From assembly GCF_009674775.1 (NCBI RefSeq), contig NZ_WKKE01000016.1, positions 1 through 64,000 on the forward strand: 64,000 bases of DNA, written 5' to 3'. This DNA is from Flavobacterium sp. LC2016-23. Its GTDB lineage: Bacteria; Bacteroidota; Bacteroidia; Flavobacteriales; Flavobacteriaceae. Every line of letters begins with the position of its first letter. The stretch's first letter is position 1. The translations under genes and the position numbers were made by a program. The notes under the pieces were generated by a model. The model saw only the letters and a program-made list of their open reading frames with translations, had not been told where the DNA came from and did not search any database. Of the stretch, positions 34,678 through 44,130 are shown piece after piece.

Positions 34678-36693
34678 TTATATTCTTTTTAAAACTATTT
34701 TTTCTGTTTCTTTCGCAATCATTTTTTGATAGTATTCTTTTAGCATTTCATATTTTTCAACTGAAACGATTGCTTCGTTTATCTGATGAAGAATTGATAA
34801 TTGCAATGAATTTTCGTTTTGGGCAATATTAAATTTAAAAGTTCCCAAATTATCTTCCATGGCTAATACTGCCGGTGCCGGTAATGTTTCTACAGCAAAT
34901 CCTTCAGGAATTTTAATGGTAATATTAAATTTGTCCACAAAAGGGAATCCGAAATCTACCGGATATTCGCGAACTTCCTGCTTGAAGGAATTTTCAGTCT
35001 TTGTGTAGAACAACATTGGATTGATATAGATTTTACCTCCAATTACTTCCGTTAAATTGTCTCCTTTAAAGGAATAGCTTTCTATCGTTGGCAGTAAAAT
35101 TTCTTTTTCGTTTGTTCTGCTGTAGTCACTAATTTCGATCTTATTATTTTCGTTTTCAAGCTTTTCAAGATAGACATCTTCCTTAACTCCGTCTACTTCA
35201 TTTCGGTAAGACATGGCATTATAGTCGGTACATTGTCTTCTTACTTTTCCATTCACTTTACCTTCGGCATCAATTTCATAATTAATGAAAACATTATCAT
35301 TGGATGCTTTTTTAGGCATTAAATCAATCGCTTCAGAAGTTCCGTCCTTACGAATCAGTCTTCCTTGCCAGTTCAAAGCTCTGAAAGGCAAAATATTAGG
35401 AGATGAATATTTGCTTGTGGCATCTAATAAAATAATTCCATTTGGCGTTTCTACGGCAGCAATTACATAATTGAAGGCTGTTCGGTTAGGAAATAAAGCA
35501 ATCCCGTTAGAACGTGTACTTACTAAAACCGGATTTGCCGTAAGACCAGCGTTGCGTAACATAGCGGTTAGCATCAAATTAATATCGGCAGAATTTCCTG
35601 TTTTTTCCTTATAGGCTTTACGTACTCCGACATCACAACCATAGCTGCTGTTACCATCCCATTTAACGGTTGATTTTACATAGTTTAAAACAGTCAGTAT
35701 TATTTCATCAGGCGCTGTGATTCCGGTCAGAAGCTTTTTTAAATCATCTTCAAAATAACCTGTTTTATTCAGTTCCGGTCCAAAATCATCATAATCGTAA
35801 ATTGTTTTCACCACTGAATTCCAATCGGAAGAAAACGATTTAACAGGAGTATTAGGCCATTTAACAGCAGACAGTTCAAAAGATAAAATCGATGTATAAT
35901 TATCAATATTATTTACAAAAGATTCGTCTTTTATTGCCGGTAAATCTTCAATAGTATATGTCGTTTTAGTTTCAAAATAATCCGTTTTGTCTGTCGAAAA
36001 ACTAGTTTGGGTTACTCTGCCCTCACTTCGTTCTTTCGTTGTCGATACTATTGTTTTTGACTTGGTCTCAACAGTTTTATTAGGAAAAAGATATCCTTTC
36101 TGCATTACGTTGTACATGTAATACTCCGGAATAGCAGTAGAAAATTCTGATTTATTTACCGGAATACTATATTGAAATCTCCAGTCTCTCATCCAGCTGA
36201 CAAAAGGGGCTCTTACCGTATATTTGAATTCAATAACAGACCCTTCTTTTACATTCGGCAATGAGATTTTCTTTCTTCCGTAAAACTTACTCACCGGCTC
36301 ATCAAATATTCCGTCACTTTTCAATTTTGTTTTTTCGACTTTGCCCCCAACAAGGTTAAAGGTATTGGCATCGGAAATCTGAACACTTTCTTTTGAGTTT
36401 CCTGAAATGGAATAACCGATAGTCTGATTGGCAAAATCATACCCTTCCTTTTTATATATTTTGATACGCGTTTCAACTTCAGTTGTTAAAACAAAACCGT
36501 TAATTTCATTATAATCAAAGTAGGAAGTTCCTTTTTTGTATAAAATAGCGGCAACTGCAGCAGTATCTTTAGGATGTTTTTTTTCCTCTAATTCGGCAAC
36601 TGATACTTTTCCAAGTTTAAATTCCTGAGCCGTCAGCTGAAGAAATGAAAAGAGGAAAAAGAATAAAATAATGGATAGCTGTTTGATTTTCAT
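34678..36693 (-). CDS. DUF3857 protein with degenerate transglutaminase-like domain (second of three)
   Basis: A 671-residue secreted paralogue of the flanking genes: signal peptide ending LQLTAQ, DUF3857 domain, transglutaminase-like domain at about 300-420. TGNSADINLML replaces the active GxGDC; Ala369 stands at the Cys position, and FNYVIAAVE lacks the His. It shares with the third copy the mature start FKLGKVSVAELEEKKHPKDT and closely similar C-terminal boxes (NPMLFYTKTENSFKQEVREY). The stop is directly next to the ATG of the following gene, so the pair is translationally close. Function unknown. Confidence 0.8.
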   Translation of the reverse strand: MKIKQLSIILFFFLFSFLQLTAQEFKLGKVSVAELEEKKHPKDTAAVAAILYKKGTSYFDYNEINGFVLTTEVETRIKIYKKEGYDFANQTIGYSISGNSKESVQISDANTFNLVGGKVEKTKLKSDGIFDEPVSKFYGRKKISLPNVKEGSVIEFKYTVRAPFVSWMRDWRFQYSIPVNKSEFSTAIPEYYMYNVMQKGYLFPNKTVETKSKTIVSTTKERSEGRVTQTSFSTDKTDYFETKTTYTIEDLPAIKDESFVNNIDNYTSILSFELSAVKWPNTPVKSFSSDWNSVVKTIYDYDDFGPELNKTGYFEDDLKKLLTGITAPDEIILTVLNYVKSTVKWDGNSSYGCDVGVRKAYKEKTGNSADINLMLTAMLRNAGLTANPVLVSTRSNGIALFPNRTAFNYVIAAVETPNGIILLDATSKYSSPNILPFRALNWQGRLIRKDGTSEAIDLMPKKASNDNVFINYEIDAEGKVNGKVRRQCTDYNAMSYRNEVDGVKEDVYLEKLENENNKIEISDYSRTNEKEILLPTIESYSFKGDNLTEVIGGKIYINPMLFYTKTENSFKQEVREYPVDFGFPFVDKFNITIKIPEGFAVETLPAPAVLAMEDNLGTFKFNIAQNENSLQLSILHQINEAIVSVEKYEMLKEYYQKMIAKETEKIVLKRI

Positions 36694-36701
36694 TCGTTTG
36701 A

Positions 36702-38609
36702 TTAATTCTTGGTTAATATAATTTTGGCATTATCATTTTTTGACACCTGCTCCATAAAGAGGCGGTATTCATCGTATTCTTTGTTCGAGTATTTTCCTTT
36801 ATTTAAAAACATCGAACGCTTGTAAGTCAGTTTGTTATTCTCTTTTTTGATGATTTCGGTTTTGTATTCTCCAAATTTCCCTTTCAATTCGAAATTTGCC
36901 GGAAGAAATTCTACCGTAAAACCTGCCGGAAGATTAATTTCGATCTCATCTGTGTCTAAATAACCACGCTGAATTTGGAATGGATTTTTTCTGTTTCGGA
37001 TTCGTTTTACATTTCCATTGCTCCTATTGAAGGCATCAACAGCAAAAATCATTTTATTGGCAGAAATAGTCGCATAATTTACGGCACTGATTTCAACATT
37101 CTCCGTAAAACGAATATTTTCCTTATCGTTTGTAAAGGTTATTTTTCCTAATTTCAAATTATTGATATTGTCCCAGTATTCTTTATAATGCGCTTCTTTT
37201 TCCGTGGGCTGTAAATGCTCCACTCTTGCTTTTGAATTGTATTGAGAACCACCGGATACTATTGAAACTGAACCCGAAAAATTACCATTTTCATCTATCG
37301 TATAGTGACCTTTATCGGTTTGATCATTGCCTTTGTCTTCGTATATTTTAGTTCGTACAATTACGCCGCCTTCAGGCTTCACCACTAGTACATCCCTGTC
37401 ATCTGTAAATGTTCCCTGATAACCAAAAGGATCGTCCTGGCTCGTACATTCAAGCCATGTGTAATTATCTCCTGTTGGAATTGCCAATATCATGTGGTTT
37501 CCCTGCATCGAGACAAAATCAGACTGGATATTTCTTTTATAAGTATCACCGTATAAAATAGTATTGTATGAAGGAACATCGACAGCTTCCAGAAGTGCTT
37601 TTGTATAATTGGTCAGGGCTTTACAATCGCCATAACCCAAACGATCTACATCAGTGGCAAGCATTGGCTTCCAACCGCCGATACCAATTGCAATGTTTAC
37701 ATATCTTGATTTTTTCTGAACATAATCATAGATGATTTTTGCTTTCTTAACGGGATCTTTTTCATTACCAACAAGGGCTTTTATTTTTGTTTTCGTCTCT
37801 TCCGGCAAAACAGTAGTTCCGGTTAGAATTTTATCCCCGTACCATTTACCAAATGCTTCCCATGTTTTTGCTGTCCCGTCTACACCTTCCAGATGAAAAT
37901 TTTCCAGACCCATCATTACTCTTGGAAAAAGATCTGAGGAAGAAGGGCTGTAATCCTCCGGTTTTTGGGCTAAAATAGTAGTTCCCACATAAGACAGTTT
38001 GGTGTCTGTATCTATCGTTTTTTTGATGTTCAGGTCTGCAAACTGAAATTCTTTCTTTTTAAATCCGAGGTTGTTCGGGAAAGTCACATTTAAAATGCAT
38101 TTCTCCACACTCAGATTATAACCGCCCAAAAAGTACCATTGTGGTATAAAGGCCGTATTTGACGTTTCAATTTCACTGGTGTAAACTACCGTAAAGGGAT
38201 AGGATATTGGGGTATATTCCAGGAAAACCACGCGACTGTCTGAAAAAAGTGTGCTTCCTCCTACCGTGCTTTGATCCTTAAAATCTTTTCTTTTAATTTT
38301 TTTGATTTCCTTACCAAAAGCATCATAAACTACAGCTTCAATATTTTTTACCGAAGTTGTTTTATCGTAGTTCTGATAGGCATCAATATCGCTTAGTCCT
38401 TTCTCATTAAAAACAGATACGACCCTTTGCGTTTTAATGTTCATGCTGCGTTGCGATTCAATGGTAATATCCATTTGATCTAAACGAACGACTGCATCAG
38501 CATTTTCTTTGAGACTGTCTGAAATAGAAATAGTAGTATATTCAGTCTTTTGAGCAAAAGAAATGAACGTAAATAAGAAAAAAAACAATGCGCAATATAG
38601 CTTTTTCAT
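36702..38609 (-). CDS. DUF3857/transglutaminase-like protein with intact active site (first of three)
   Basis: A 635-residue secreted protein: signal peptide ending FTFISFAQ, DUF3857 domain at about 50-210, transglutaminase-like domain at about 270-390. This copy keeps catalytic residues: GYGDCKALTNY (Cys329) and GNHMILAIP (His372), with LEC where the Asp is expected. It could be a cysteine peptidase or transglutaminase of the cell surface; the substrate is unknown. The open frame reaches 38639, but a perfect -7 promoter box at 38626-38633 lies inside it and MKKLYCALFFF at 38609 gives a normal signal peptide, so I use 38609. It heads the run DUF3857 x3-mazG. Confidence 0.85.
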   Translation of the reverse strand: MKKLYCALFFFLFTFISFAQKTEYTTISISDSLKENADAVVRLDQMDITIESQRSMNIKTQRVVSVFNEKGLSDIDAYQNYDKTTSVKNIEAVVYDAFGKEIKKIKRKDFKDQSTVGGSTLFSDSRVVFLEYTPISYPFTVVYTSEIETSNTAFIPQWYFLGGYNLSVEKCILNVTFPNNLGFKKKEFQFADLNIKKTIDTDTKLSYVGTTILAQKPEDYSPSSSDLFPRVMMGLENFHLEGVDGTAKTWEAFGKWYGDKILTGTTVLPEETKTKIKALVGNEKDPVKKAKIIYDYVQKKSRYVNIAIGIGGWKPMLATDVDRLGYGDCKALTNYTKALLEAVDVPSYNTILYGDTYKRNIQSDFVSMQGNHMILAIPTGDNYTWLECTSQDDPFGYQGTFTDDRDVLVVKPEGGVIVRTKIYEDKGNDQTDKGHYTIDENGNFSGSVSIVSGGSQYNSKARVEHLQPTEKEAHYKEYWDNINNLKLGKITFTNDKENIRFTENVEISAVNYATISANKMIFAVDAFNRSNGNVKRIRNRKNPFQIQRGYLDTDEIEINLPAGFTVEFLPANFELKGKFGEYKTEIIKKENNKLTYKRSMFLNKGKYSNKEYDEYRLFMEQVSKNDNAKIILTKN

Positions 38610-38625
38610 TAACAGGGAATTTCGC

Positions 38626-38633
38626 CAAATATA
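38626..38633 (-). promoter_or_regulatory. -7 promoter box TATATTTG for the DUF3857 operon
   Basis: Exact TAnnTTTG, 16 bases before the ATG at 38609; the -33 position at 22-base spacing reads ATG. It decides the start choice of the gene. Confidence 0.55.
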
Positions 38634-38672
38634 TATCATTTTTAGAAATCCTTAACATATCTTTAAGAATAT

Positions 38673-39125
38673 TTATGCTCTGTTTTTGCTGTCTATTATA
38701 ATCGTAACGGGACCGTCATTTAAAAGCCTGACTTTCATGTCTGCACCAAAGATTCCTGCTTGTATTTTTTTACCAAACTCCTTCTCCAGAGTCGTTATAA
38801 ACTGCTCATACATTGGAATAGCAAATTCGGGTTTTGCCGCTTTTATATACGAAGGACGGTTGCCCTTTTTGGTAGAAGCATGTAAAGTAAACTGGCTTAC
38901 AACAATAATGTCGCCATCGATATCCTGAACGGAGCAGTTCATCACATCATTTTCATCTCCAAAAACCCTCATTTTTGTAATTTTCCCAACCAGCCAGTCG
39001 ATGTCTTCCTGCGTATCGGCGTCTTCGATTCCGACTAAAACCAATAACCCTTTTTGAATATCAGCAACCTTTTGATGATCGACAGTTACTGATGCTTCTG
39101 AAACTCTTTGAAGAACAACTCTCAT
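38673..39125 (-). CDS. dtd: D-aminoacyl-tRNA deacylase
   Basis: Proofreading enzyme that removes D-amino acids (and glycine) mischarged on tRNA. The 150 residues start MRVVLQRVSEASVTVDH and contain the SQFTLHA motif (SQxxL) and the NDGPVTI motif (GPVT), the two cross-subunit active-site segments of DTD. Also seen is GNRPSYIKAAKPEFA. Length is standard. It lies downstream of rsgA (145-base gap, with a fragment of a dispersed repeat) and upstream of the DUF3857 promoter. Confidence 0.95.
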   Translation of the reverse strand: MRVVLQRVSEASVTVDHQKVADIQKGLLVLVGIEDADTQEDIDWLVGKITKMRVFGDENDVMNCSVQDIDGDIIVVSQFTLHASTKKGNRPSYIKAAKPEFAIPMYEQFITTLEKEFGKKIQAGIFGADMKVRLLNDGPVTIIIDSKNRA

Positions 39126-39231
39126 ATTTTTTCTAATAATTTGATTTTGCCACAGATTACACGGATTAAACAGATTTTAAATTCTAGTTAGATGCACTGC
39201 TGTGCATCGCTACAATCAAATATTGTTTTTT

Positions 39232-39247
39232 TTGGAATTTGGAATTT
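39232..39247 (+). repeat. Short dispersed repeat TTGGAATTTGGAATTT
   Basis: Same 16-mer as at 21450 and 47727, 24 bases past the rsgA stop. Confidence 0.4.
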
Positions 39248-39270
39248 GAATATTAAAATTTAAAAAAGTC

Positions 39271-40248
39271 TTATTTCCTCAACTCATCACTTGCTTTTCG
39301 GTCTTCGTCATAAGAATCGGTACGATAATTTTCATCATCGCCTTCGAGGATTTTTAAATAACTATTGTAACGGGACCAGGCGATCTCGTCTCTTTCCAAT
39401 GCGGCTTTTATGGCGCAATGCGGTTCTTCTTTATGGAGGCAGTTGTTAAACTTACATTGGTCTTTTAGTTTAAAGAATTCAGGAAAATACCCGCTGATTT
39501 CTTCTTTTTCCATGTCTACGATCCCAAAACCTTTAATTCCGGGTGTATCAATGATTTTTGCATTAAAAGACAAGTCGTACATCTCTGCAAAAGTGGTCGT
39601 GTGCTGTCCTTGTTTACTGGCTTCAGAAATAGTTTTGGTTTTAAGATGCAGGGAAGGTTCCATTGCATTAACCAGAGTCGATTTTCCGACACCGGAATGT
39701 CCTGAAAACATACTTACCTTGCCGATCATCATTTCTTTAAGTTCCTCAACACCTTTCATTTCTGTAGAAGAAACACGAAGACATTTGTAACCAATTTGCT
39801 GATAAACATATTGCATATACAATTGATCTTCCAGCGTTGGTTCGTCAAAAGTATCTATTTTATTAAAAACCAGAATTGTTTCAATATTGTACGCTTCAGC
39901 AGTTACCAGAAAACGGTCTATAAAATTGAAGGTTGTGGGCGGATTATTAATGGTAATCAACAAGAACACACGATCAATATTCGACGCAATGATATGCATC
40001 TGATGTGATAAATTAACCGATTTACGAACAATATAATTCTTTCTTTCGTGAATATTAAAAATCGTTCCTGTTACGGCATCAGAAGTTTCTTCGAGTTCAT
40101 AATCGACAATATCGCCTACAGCAATAGGATTGGTACTTTTGATCCCTTTCATCCTGAACTTTCCTTTCATACGGCATTCTATAAAATCGCCTTTTTCAGA
40201 TTTTACGGTATACCAGCTTCCTGTAGATTTATAAACGAGTCCTGTCAT
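39271..40248 (-). CDS. rsgA: Ribosome small-subunit-dependent GTPase A
   Basis: Circularly permuted GTPase that assists late 30S subunit maturation. The 325 residues show an N-terminal OB-fold (MTGLVYKSTGSWYTVKSEKG), then the permuted G motifs: VFNKIDTFD (G4) before MFSGHSGVGKSTLVNAM (G1) and IDTPGIKGFG (G3). The C-terminal zinc finger uses C-x4-C-x5-H-x5-C (CKFNNCLHKEEPHC). Length is normal. Monocistronic or leading dtd. Confidence 0.96.
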   Translation of the reverse strand: MTGLVYKSTGSWYTVKSEKGDFIECRMKGKFRMKGIKSTNPIAVGDIVDYELEETSDAVTGTIFNIHERKNYIVRKSVNLSHQMHIIASNIDRVFLLITINNPPTTFNFIDRFLVTAEAYNIETILVFNKIDTFDEPTLEDQLYMQYVYQQIGYKCLRVSSTEMKGVEELKEMMIGKVSMFSGHSGVGKSTLVNAMEPSLHLKTKTISEASKQGQHTTTFAEMYDLSFNAKIIDTPGIKGFGIVDMEKEEISGYFPEFFKLKDQCKFNNCLHKEEPHCAIKAALERDEIAWSRYNSYLKILEGDDENYRTDSYDEDRKASDELRK

Positions 40249-40390
40249 TCAAATTGTAGATTTTAGATTTTAGATTTTAGATGTATTCTTAAAAACTAAA
40301 AAATATTAAAAGGCAAAATTACGTTTTTAGAATTGAACAACGCAACTTCGCCTTTTAAAATTAAAAAAACACCTCCTAAAATGGACTCAT

Positions 40391-43300
40391 TTACCAGATA
40401 ATTTCGGCCAGAATTTCGTTTTCTTTGATTTTCCCTAACTGAATTGTTTTTAAAGTTTTGGAAGTCTTTCCGGCTCTGGTGGTATAAATTTCTACCATAA
40501 CGGTTGCCGGGCCGCTTTCGGTTAATTCCCTTTCGCCAAAATAATTGGTTCTAATCTGATATTTGCCTTTTATGGCATTTCGGATTAAATATTGTTCCGG
40601 TCCGTAACCCTGCGTAAAATCTTTAGAAAATCGCGCTCCGGCTTGTGTGCTTCTGTGTCCGTAATAACATTCTTCGCCATTAGGTTCAATAATATGCAAA
40701 TCCAAATCGACATCCATCAGGTTCCAGTTCATAATAATTCGGATATCAACCGGCATTTTATCCAGGTATTTTTTATCCAGTTTACCCGTTTTAAGATTTT
40801 TGTGTTCGATCATTAAACGATTAATATCCATTAGGATGATATCTTCGACCCCTTCATATTGTCCGCTCATTTCTCCGTAATAATTAACTTCCAGTGCTTT
40901 AATCAATTGATCGAAAGCTTCCTGATATTTTCCCGCATCTTCGAGAGCCAAAGCATAATCCCTAAGGCTCTGTGGTTCATGTGCTCTCCATTTTGCAATT
41001 TTTCCTGCTGCAAACAAAGCATCATCAAAATCCTTCCATTGACGCAACGTATAAGTTAAGGTTTTATAAAGCTGATGGTTTTCCAATCCTAAATCGGCAA
41101 TATTACTAATGACCTGCAATGCTTTTTTGACATCACCCTGATTGTAAAAAAAGTGCGCCACATCAAAATAAAAAGCGGGGTTTCTTTCCTGTGCATTTCT
41201 TAATTCAAAATACAGATCATATTGTTTTTCTTTCGGCACTGAAGCAAGAGCCTTTAAATACAAACGATGCGGATTCCAGGTTTTAGGTTCATTTTCGATC
41301 CCATTTGATGGCACGTATTCCATGTCCTGATTTCCATCTTCATCTTCGATATCTGAATCTTTTTTAGCATCAGAATTGGTTTCGTTCTCACTACTGATCG
41401 CTTTATCACTGGTTACGGATGGCGCTATCTGAACTCCGGCGACTTTACCGGCAAGCGCTTGTGGCATATTGGTATTATTAGAAATACTTTCTTCTGAAAC
41501 CACCCGCGTAGAATATCCAACTGACCTTCGCTCTCTGCTCACACCTTGTGCTGTTACCACAACTTCACTTAGCGAATGTGAATCCTCTCTTAGCTGCACT
41601 CTGATCTGATTGTTTCTGCCCACATTTACCTGAGAAGATTCATAGCCAATGAAGCCAACATTCAGATTACTGTTTTCGGGAGCCTGTATCGTAAACTTAC
41701 CCTCAAAATCGGTATTCACTCCTCCTCTTTCCCCATTTATACGAACCACAGCTCCGGGTAACGGCAAACCCTGAGCATCGACAATAACGCCCGAAATAAA
41801 TCCTGCCGGAACTCTTGCATTTCTGCTGGAACTCACATTTGACTCCCTGTTATTCGGTCTTCGGGGATGTTTTACTTTTACTTTTGGCAGCGGTTTTGGA
41901 GTCGTATATCTAAGGTCTTCTTTCCACCAGGAATTTAATGCTGCAAAATAACTATCAATACTGTCCCAATTATTCTTTTGTTTGGCGACATTAGTATCCT
42001 GTTCCTGTTTCTTCATGCGATCAAATTCGGCACGCAATTCGGCAGGCGGCAAAATATCGTAAGCGATATAATCGCGGATATCTTCCAGAACAATCAGGGA
42101 GGTATTTTTCGTTATGATTCCGTATTTCTTTCCGAGAAGTTCGATTTCATCCGCATTTTTCTCATATTGCAAATCCAGATTGGCTATTTTTTTCTGAGCC
42201 CAGAGTTTTTCAATATTGACGTCTGTTGTATTTTGAGCAAAAGCATCCAGCGTGATTTTTCGCTCCACAACCACAGTATTGTTATAACCAAACAACAAGG
42301 TGATTTCACTTTTCGGATTTAAGGAAATCCCTGAAAAACTAAAACTTCTCGAAACCGAAGTCCCTTTCATCGGAAATAAATCCGTGATGGTGTAATTTTC
42401 TTTTATTCCTAAAAATTTTAAGTTATTGTTTACCAGTTTATCTAAAGCATTTGTCCCGTTCAACTGGTTCAGATTGATAAAATTACCGCCGGTTTTCATG
42501 GCAACAAAATTCAGGAAAGCAAAATCTGAAGAAACAGAAGACGTAATCGTATACACTGGAATGCTTGTTTTCGGTAAAACATTTTCGCTCAAAGAAGACA
42601 ATCCATCAGAAAAAAACAAAAACTCATCATGGACTGGAAAATTTATTTGCGAAAAACGAGTGCCACCATCGTACTTTGTATTTTGCAAAACGGATTTTAA
42701 TTCCGTCCAGTTACCCTCTGAAATCAAAAATTCCTTTTGTCTTTCAAACGTATAATTTAAAAAGTATAAGGTTACTTTCGTGTTTTTTATTTTTTGAAAA
42801 TAGGCATCCAGTAAATTTAATTCCTTTTTTAAATCGCGCGTTTTACAGCTCAAGGAATTATCCCAGACCAAACCAATCGAGGCTGGCACTTTTTTGGCAA
42901 TTTTATTTCCTTCAACAAACGTATTTCCGTAAAAATAATATTGTCCTCCCAAAGTCTGCATCAGTACACTTGGCACATTTTCCTGTATCGGAATGTTAAA
43001 AAGTAATTTTTCGGAAGGCTGATAATTTTCTTTTTTGAAAGAAGTCTGAAATGACTGATTCCATTTTGAGAAGACAATCTGCTCACCCGAGTTTTCATTC
43101 ACCGTCGGCGAAGCGGCAGTTCCCAAAACCGAAATATTAATTTCAAATTTATCTAACTTTTTCGGATAACGGCTCACCAGCTGATACGCCAGATTGTTTT
43201 TATCGAACGCAGAAAGTTCTTCTTCGTAGCCAATAATAACGATGCGTTCGCCATTGGGCATCAAAGGATAAATTCTCGTTCTAAAATTATTCCCATCTAC

Positions 43301-43705
43301 TTTCTCCAATAATCCGGGATCCACACGACGATGTTCAATGGCCTCAAAAACCTGTTTCCCTTTATTTTTATTTACAGGAACCGCTTCACGCATTTTCCCA
43401 TTGATATCAATGGCATATCTGGAAACCGAAACATTTTCCGGCAACGGAAAAATAAGTTCCGCTTCCATCTGACGGCTGCCCGAATTAAAAAAATGCATCT
43501 CAGCAGTGGTGTAAGCAATATTCCCAACCACTTTTACATTAACAATAAGCTGACTCATTCTGACACTTTCCGCGGCATCTCCTTTTACGGTCAATTCAGG
43601 ACTCTGTGCAAAAGTTCTTGTTCCCGCGAACAATAAAACATAAAGGAATAATTTCAGGATGCCCTGAAAAATTTCCGGCTTGGACAAACAGATTTTCGAT
43701 TTCAT
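40391..43705 (-). CDS. VIT/VWA-like protein fused to a carboxypeptidase-regulatory domain, SusC-type plug remnant and DUF2135
   Basis: A 1104-residue secreted protein. In order: signal peptide (to about 33); VIT domain (about 38-175, RMSQLIVNVKVVGNIAYTTA); a VWA-like domain with a MIDAS-type DNSLS at about 280-460; a carboxypeptidase-D regulatory-like repeat at about 632-710 (ISGVIVDAQGLPLPGAVVRI); a short stretch like the start of SusC/RagA receptors (LSEVVVTAQGVSRERRSVGY, then ALAGKVAGVQIAPS) that stops without a beta-barrel; tetratricopeptide-like helices at about 830-960; and a C-terminal DUF2135 domain (about 983-1104, IIMNWNLMDVDLDLHIIEPN). Probably an envelope adhesion or assembly protein; the function is unknown. 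Confidence 0.8.
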   Translation of the reverse strand: MKSKICLSKPEIFQGILKLFLYVLLFAGTRTFAQSPELTVKGDAAESVRMSQLIVNVKVVGNIAYTTAEMHFFNSGSRQMEAELIFPLPENVSVSRYAIDINGKMREAVPVNKNKGKQVFEAIEHRRVDPGLLEKVDGNNFRTRIYPLMPNGERIVIIGYEEELSAFDKNNLAYQLVSRYPKKLDKFEINISVLGTAASPTVNENSGEQIVFSKWNQSFQTSFKKENYQPSEKLLFNIPIQENVPSVLMQTLGGQYYFYGNTFVEGNKIAKKVPASIGLVWDNSLSCKTRDLKKELNLLDAYFQKIKNTKVTLYFLNYTFERQKEFLISEGNWTELKSVLQNTKYDGGTRFSQINFPVHDEFLFFSDGLSSLSENVLPKTSIPVYTITSSVSSDFAFLNFVAMKTGGNFINLNQLNGTNALDKLVNNNLKFLGIKENYTITDLFPMKGTSVSRSFSFSGISLNPKSEITLLFGYNNTVVVERKITLDAFAQNTTDVNIEKLWAQKKIANLDLQYEKNADEIELLGKKYGIITKNTSLIVLEDIRDYIAYDILPPAELRAEFDRMKKQEQDTNVAKQKNNWDSIDSYFAALNSWWKEDLRYTTPKPLPKVKVKHPRRPNNRESNVSSSRNARVPAGFISGVIVDAQGLPLPGAVVRINGERGGVNTDFEGKFTIQAPENSNLNVGFIGYESSQVNVGRNNQIRVQLREDSHSLSEVVVTAQGVSRERRSVGYSTRVVSEESISNNTNMPQALAGKVAGVQIAPSVTSDKAISSENETNSDAKKDSDIEDEDGNQDMEYVPSNGIENEPKTWNPHRLYLKALASVPKEKQYDLYFELRNAQERNPAFYFDVAHFFYNQGDVKKALQVISNIADLGLENHQLYKTLTYTLRQWKDFDDALFAAGKIAKWRAHEPQSLRDYALALEDAGKYQEAFDQLIKALEVNYYGEMSGQYEGVEDIILMDINRLMIEHKNLKTGKLDKKYLDKMPVDIRIIMNWNLMDVDLDLHIIEPNGEECYYGHRSTQAGARFSKDFTQGYGPEQYLIRNAIKGKYQIRTNYFGERELTESGPATVMVEIYTTRAGKTSKTLKTIQLGKIKENEILAEIIW

Positions 43706-43846
43706 AACATAGAAGTTAAGGTTGTATATAACTATAGAGTATATAAAATCTAAAAAGGTTGGAATAGATGATAAAAAAATTAAACCATATAAGGTATATA
43801 AGAAAATATTAGTTCAGAATTGAAATTAAAAGCCTTGAAAAACAAA

Positions 43847-43932
43847 GCCCGAGGTTTTAACCTTGGGGACAAAGATTCGCGATTCAAAAAGATTGCGAAC
43901 ATTGATTGCATCCCAAGGTTAAAACCTTGGGC
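43847..43932. repeat. Long inverted repeat with AACCTTGGG core
   Basis: Near-perfect arms of about 20 bases (43847-43867 and 43911-43932; GAGGTTTTAACCTTGGG against CCCAAGGTTAAAACC...) around a centre of 43 bases that itself contains ATTCGCGATTC and GATTGCGAAC. It lies in the 425-base gene-free gap between the VIT gene and the DAHP synthase gene. The remaining gap is AT-rich with imperfect TATATAA words near 43730-43800. Confidence 0.6.
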
Positions 43933-43989
43933 TATGTTTATTATAGAAAATTCTATTTAACCTTCTATAACCTATATCCTTTAAAGCCA

Positions 43990-44024
43990 AAAAAAATCTC
44001 CATAGCCTTACAGCAATGGAGATT
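43990..44024 (-). terminator. Terminator of the aromatic amino acid operon
   Basis: AATCTCCAT and ATGGAGATT around a 12-base loop; eight T follow on the minus strand, about 110 bases past the stop. Confidence 0.8.
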
Positions 44025-44130
44025 TAATATAAAAAACAATTTAATTTTAATACAGTGACATAAGAAAACCTGAGAGCTAATTTTATAAAAAGCTAAATTA
44101 ACTTATATCACTTATATAATTTAGAGAAAA

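Noticed and set aside
42565..42999. Plus-strand 144-codon frame antisense to the VIT gene
   Set aside because: Opposite a well-supported gene; no domain and no promoter, biased composition from the reverse frame.
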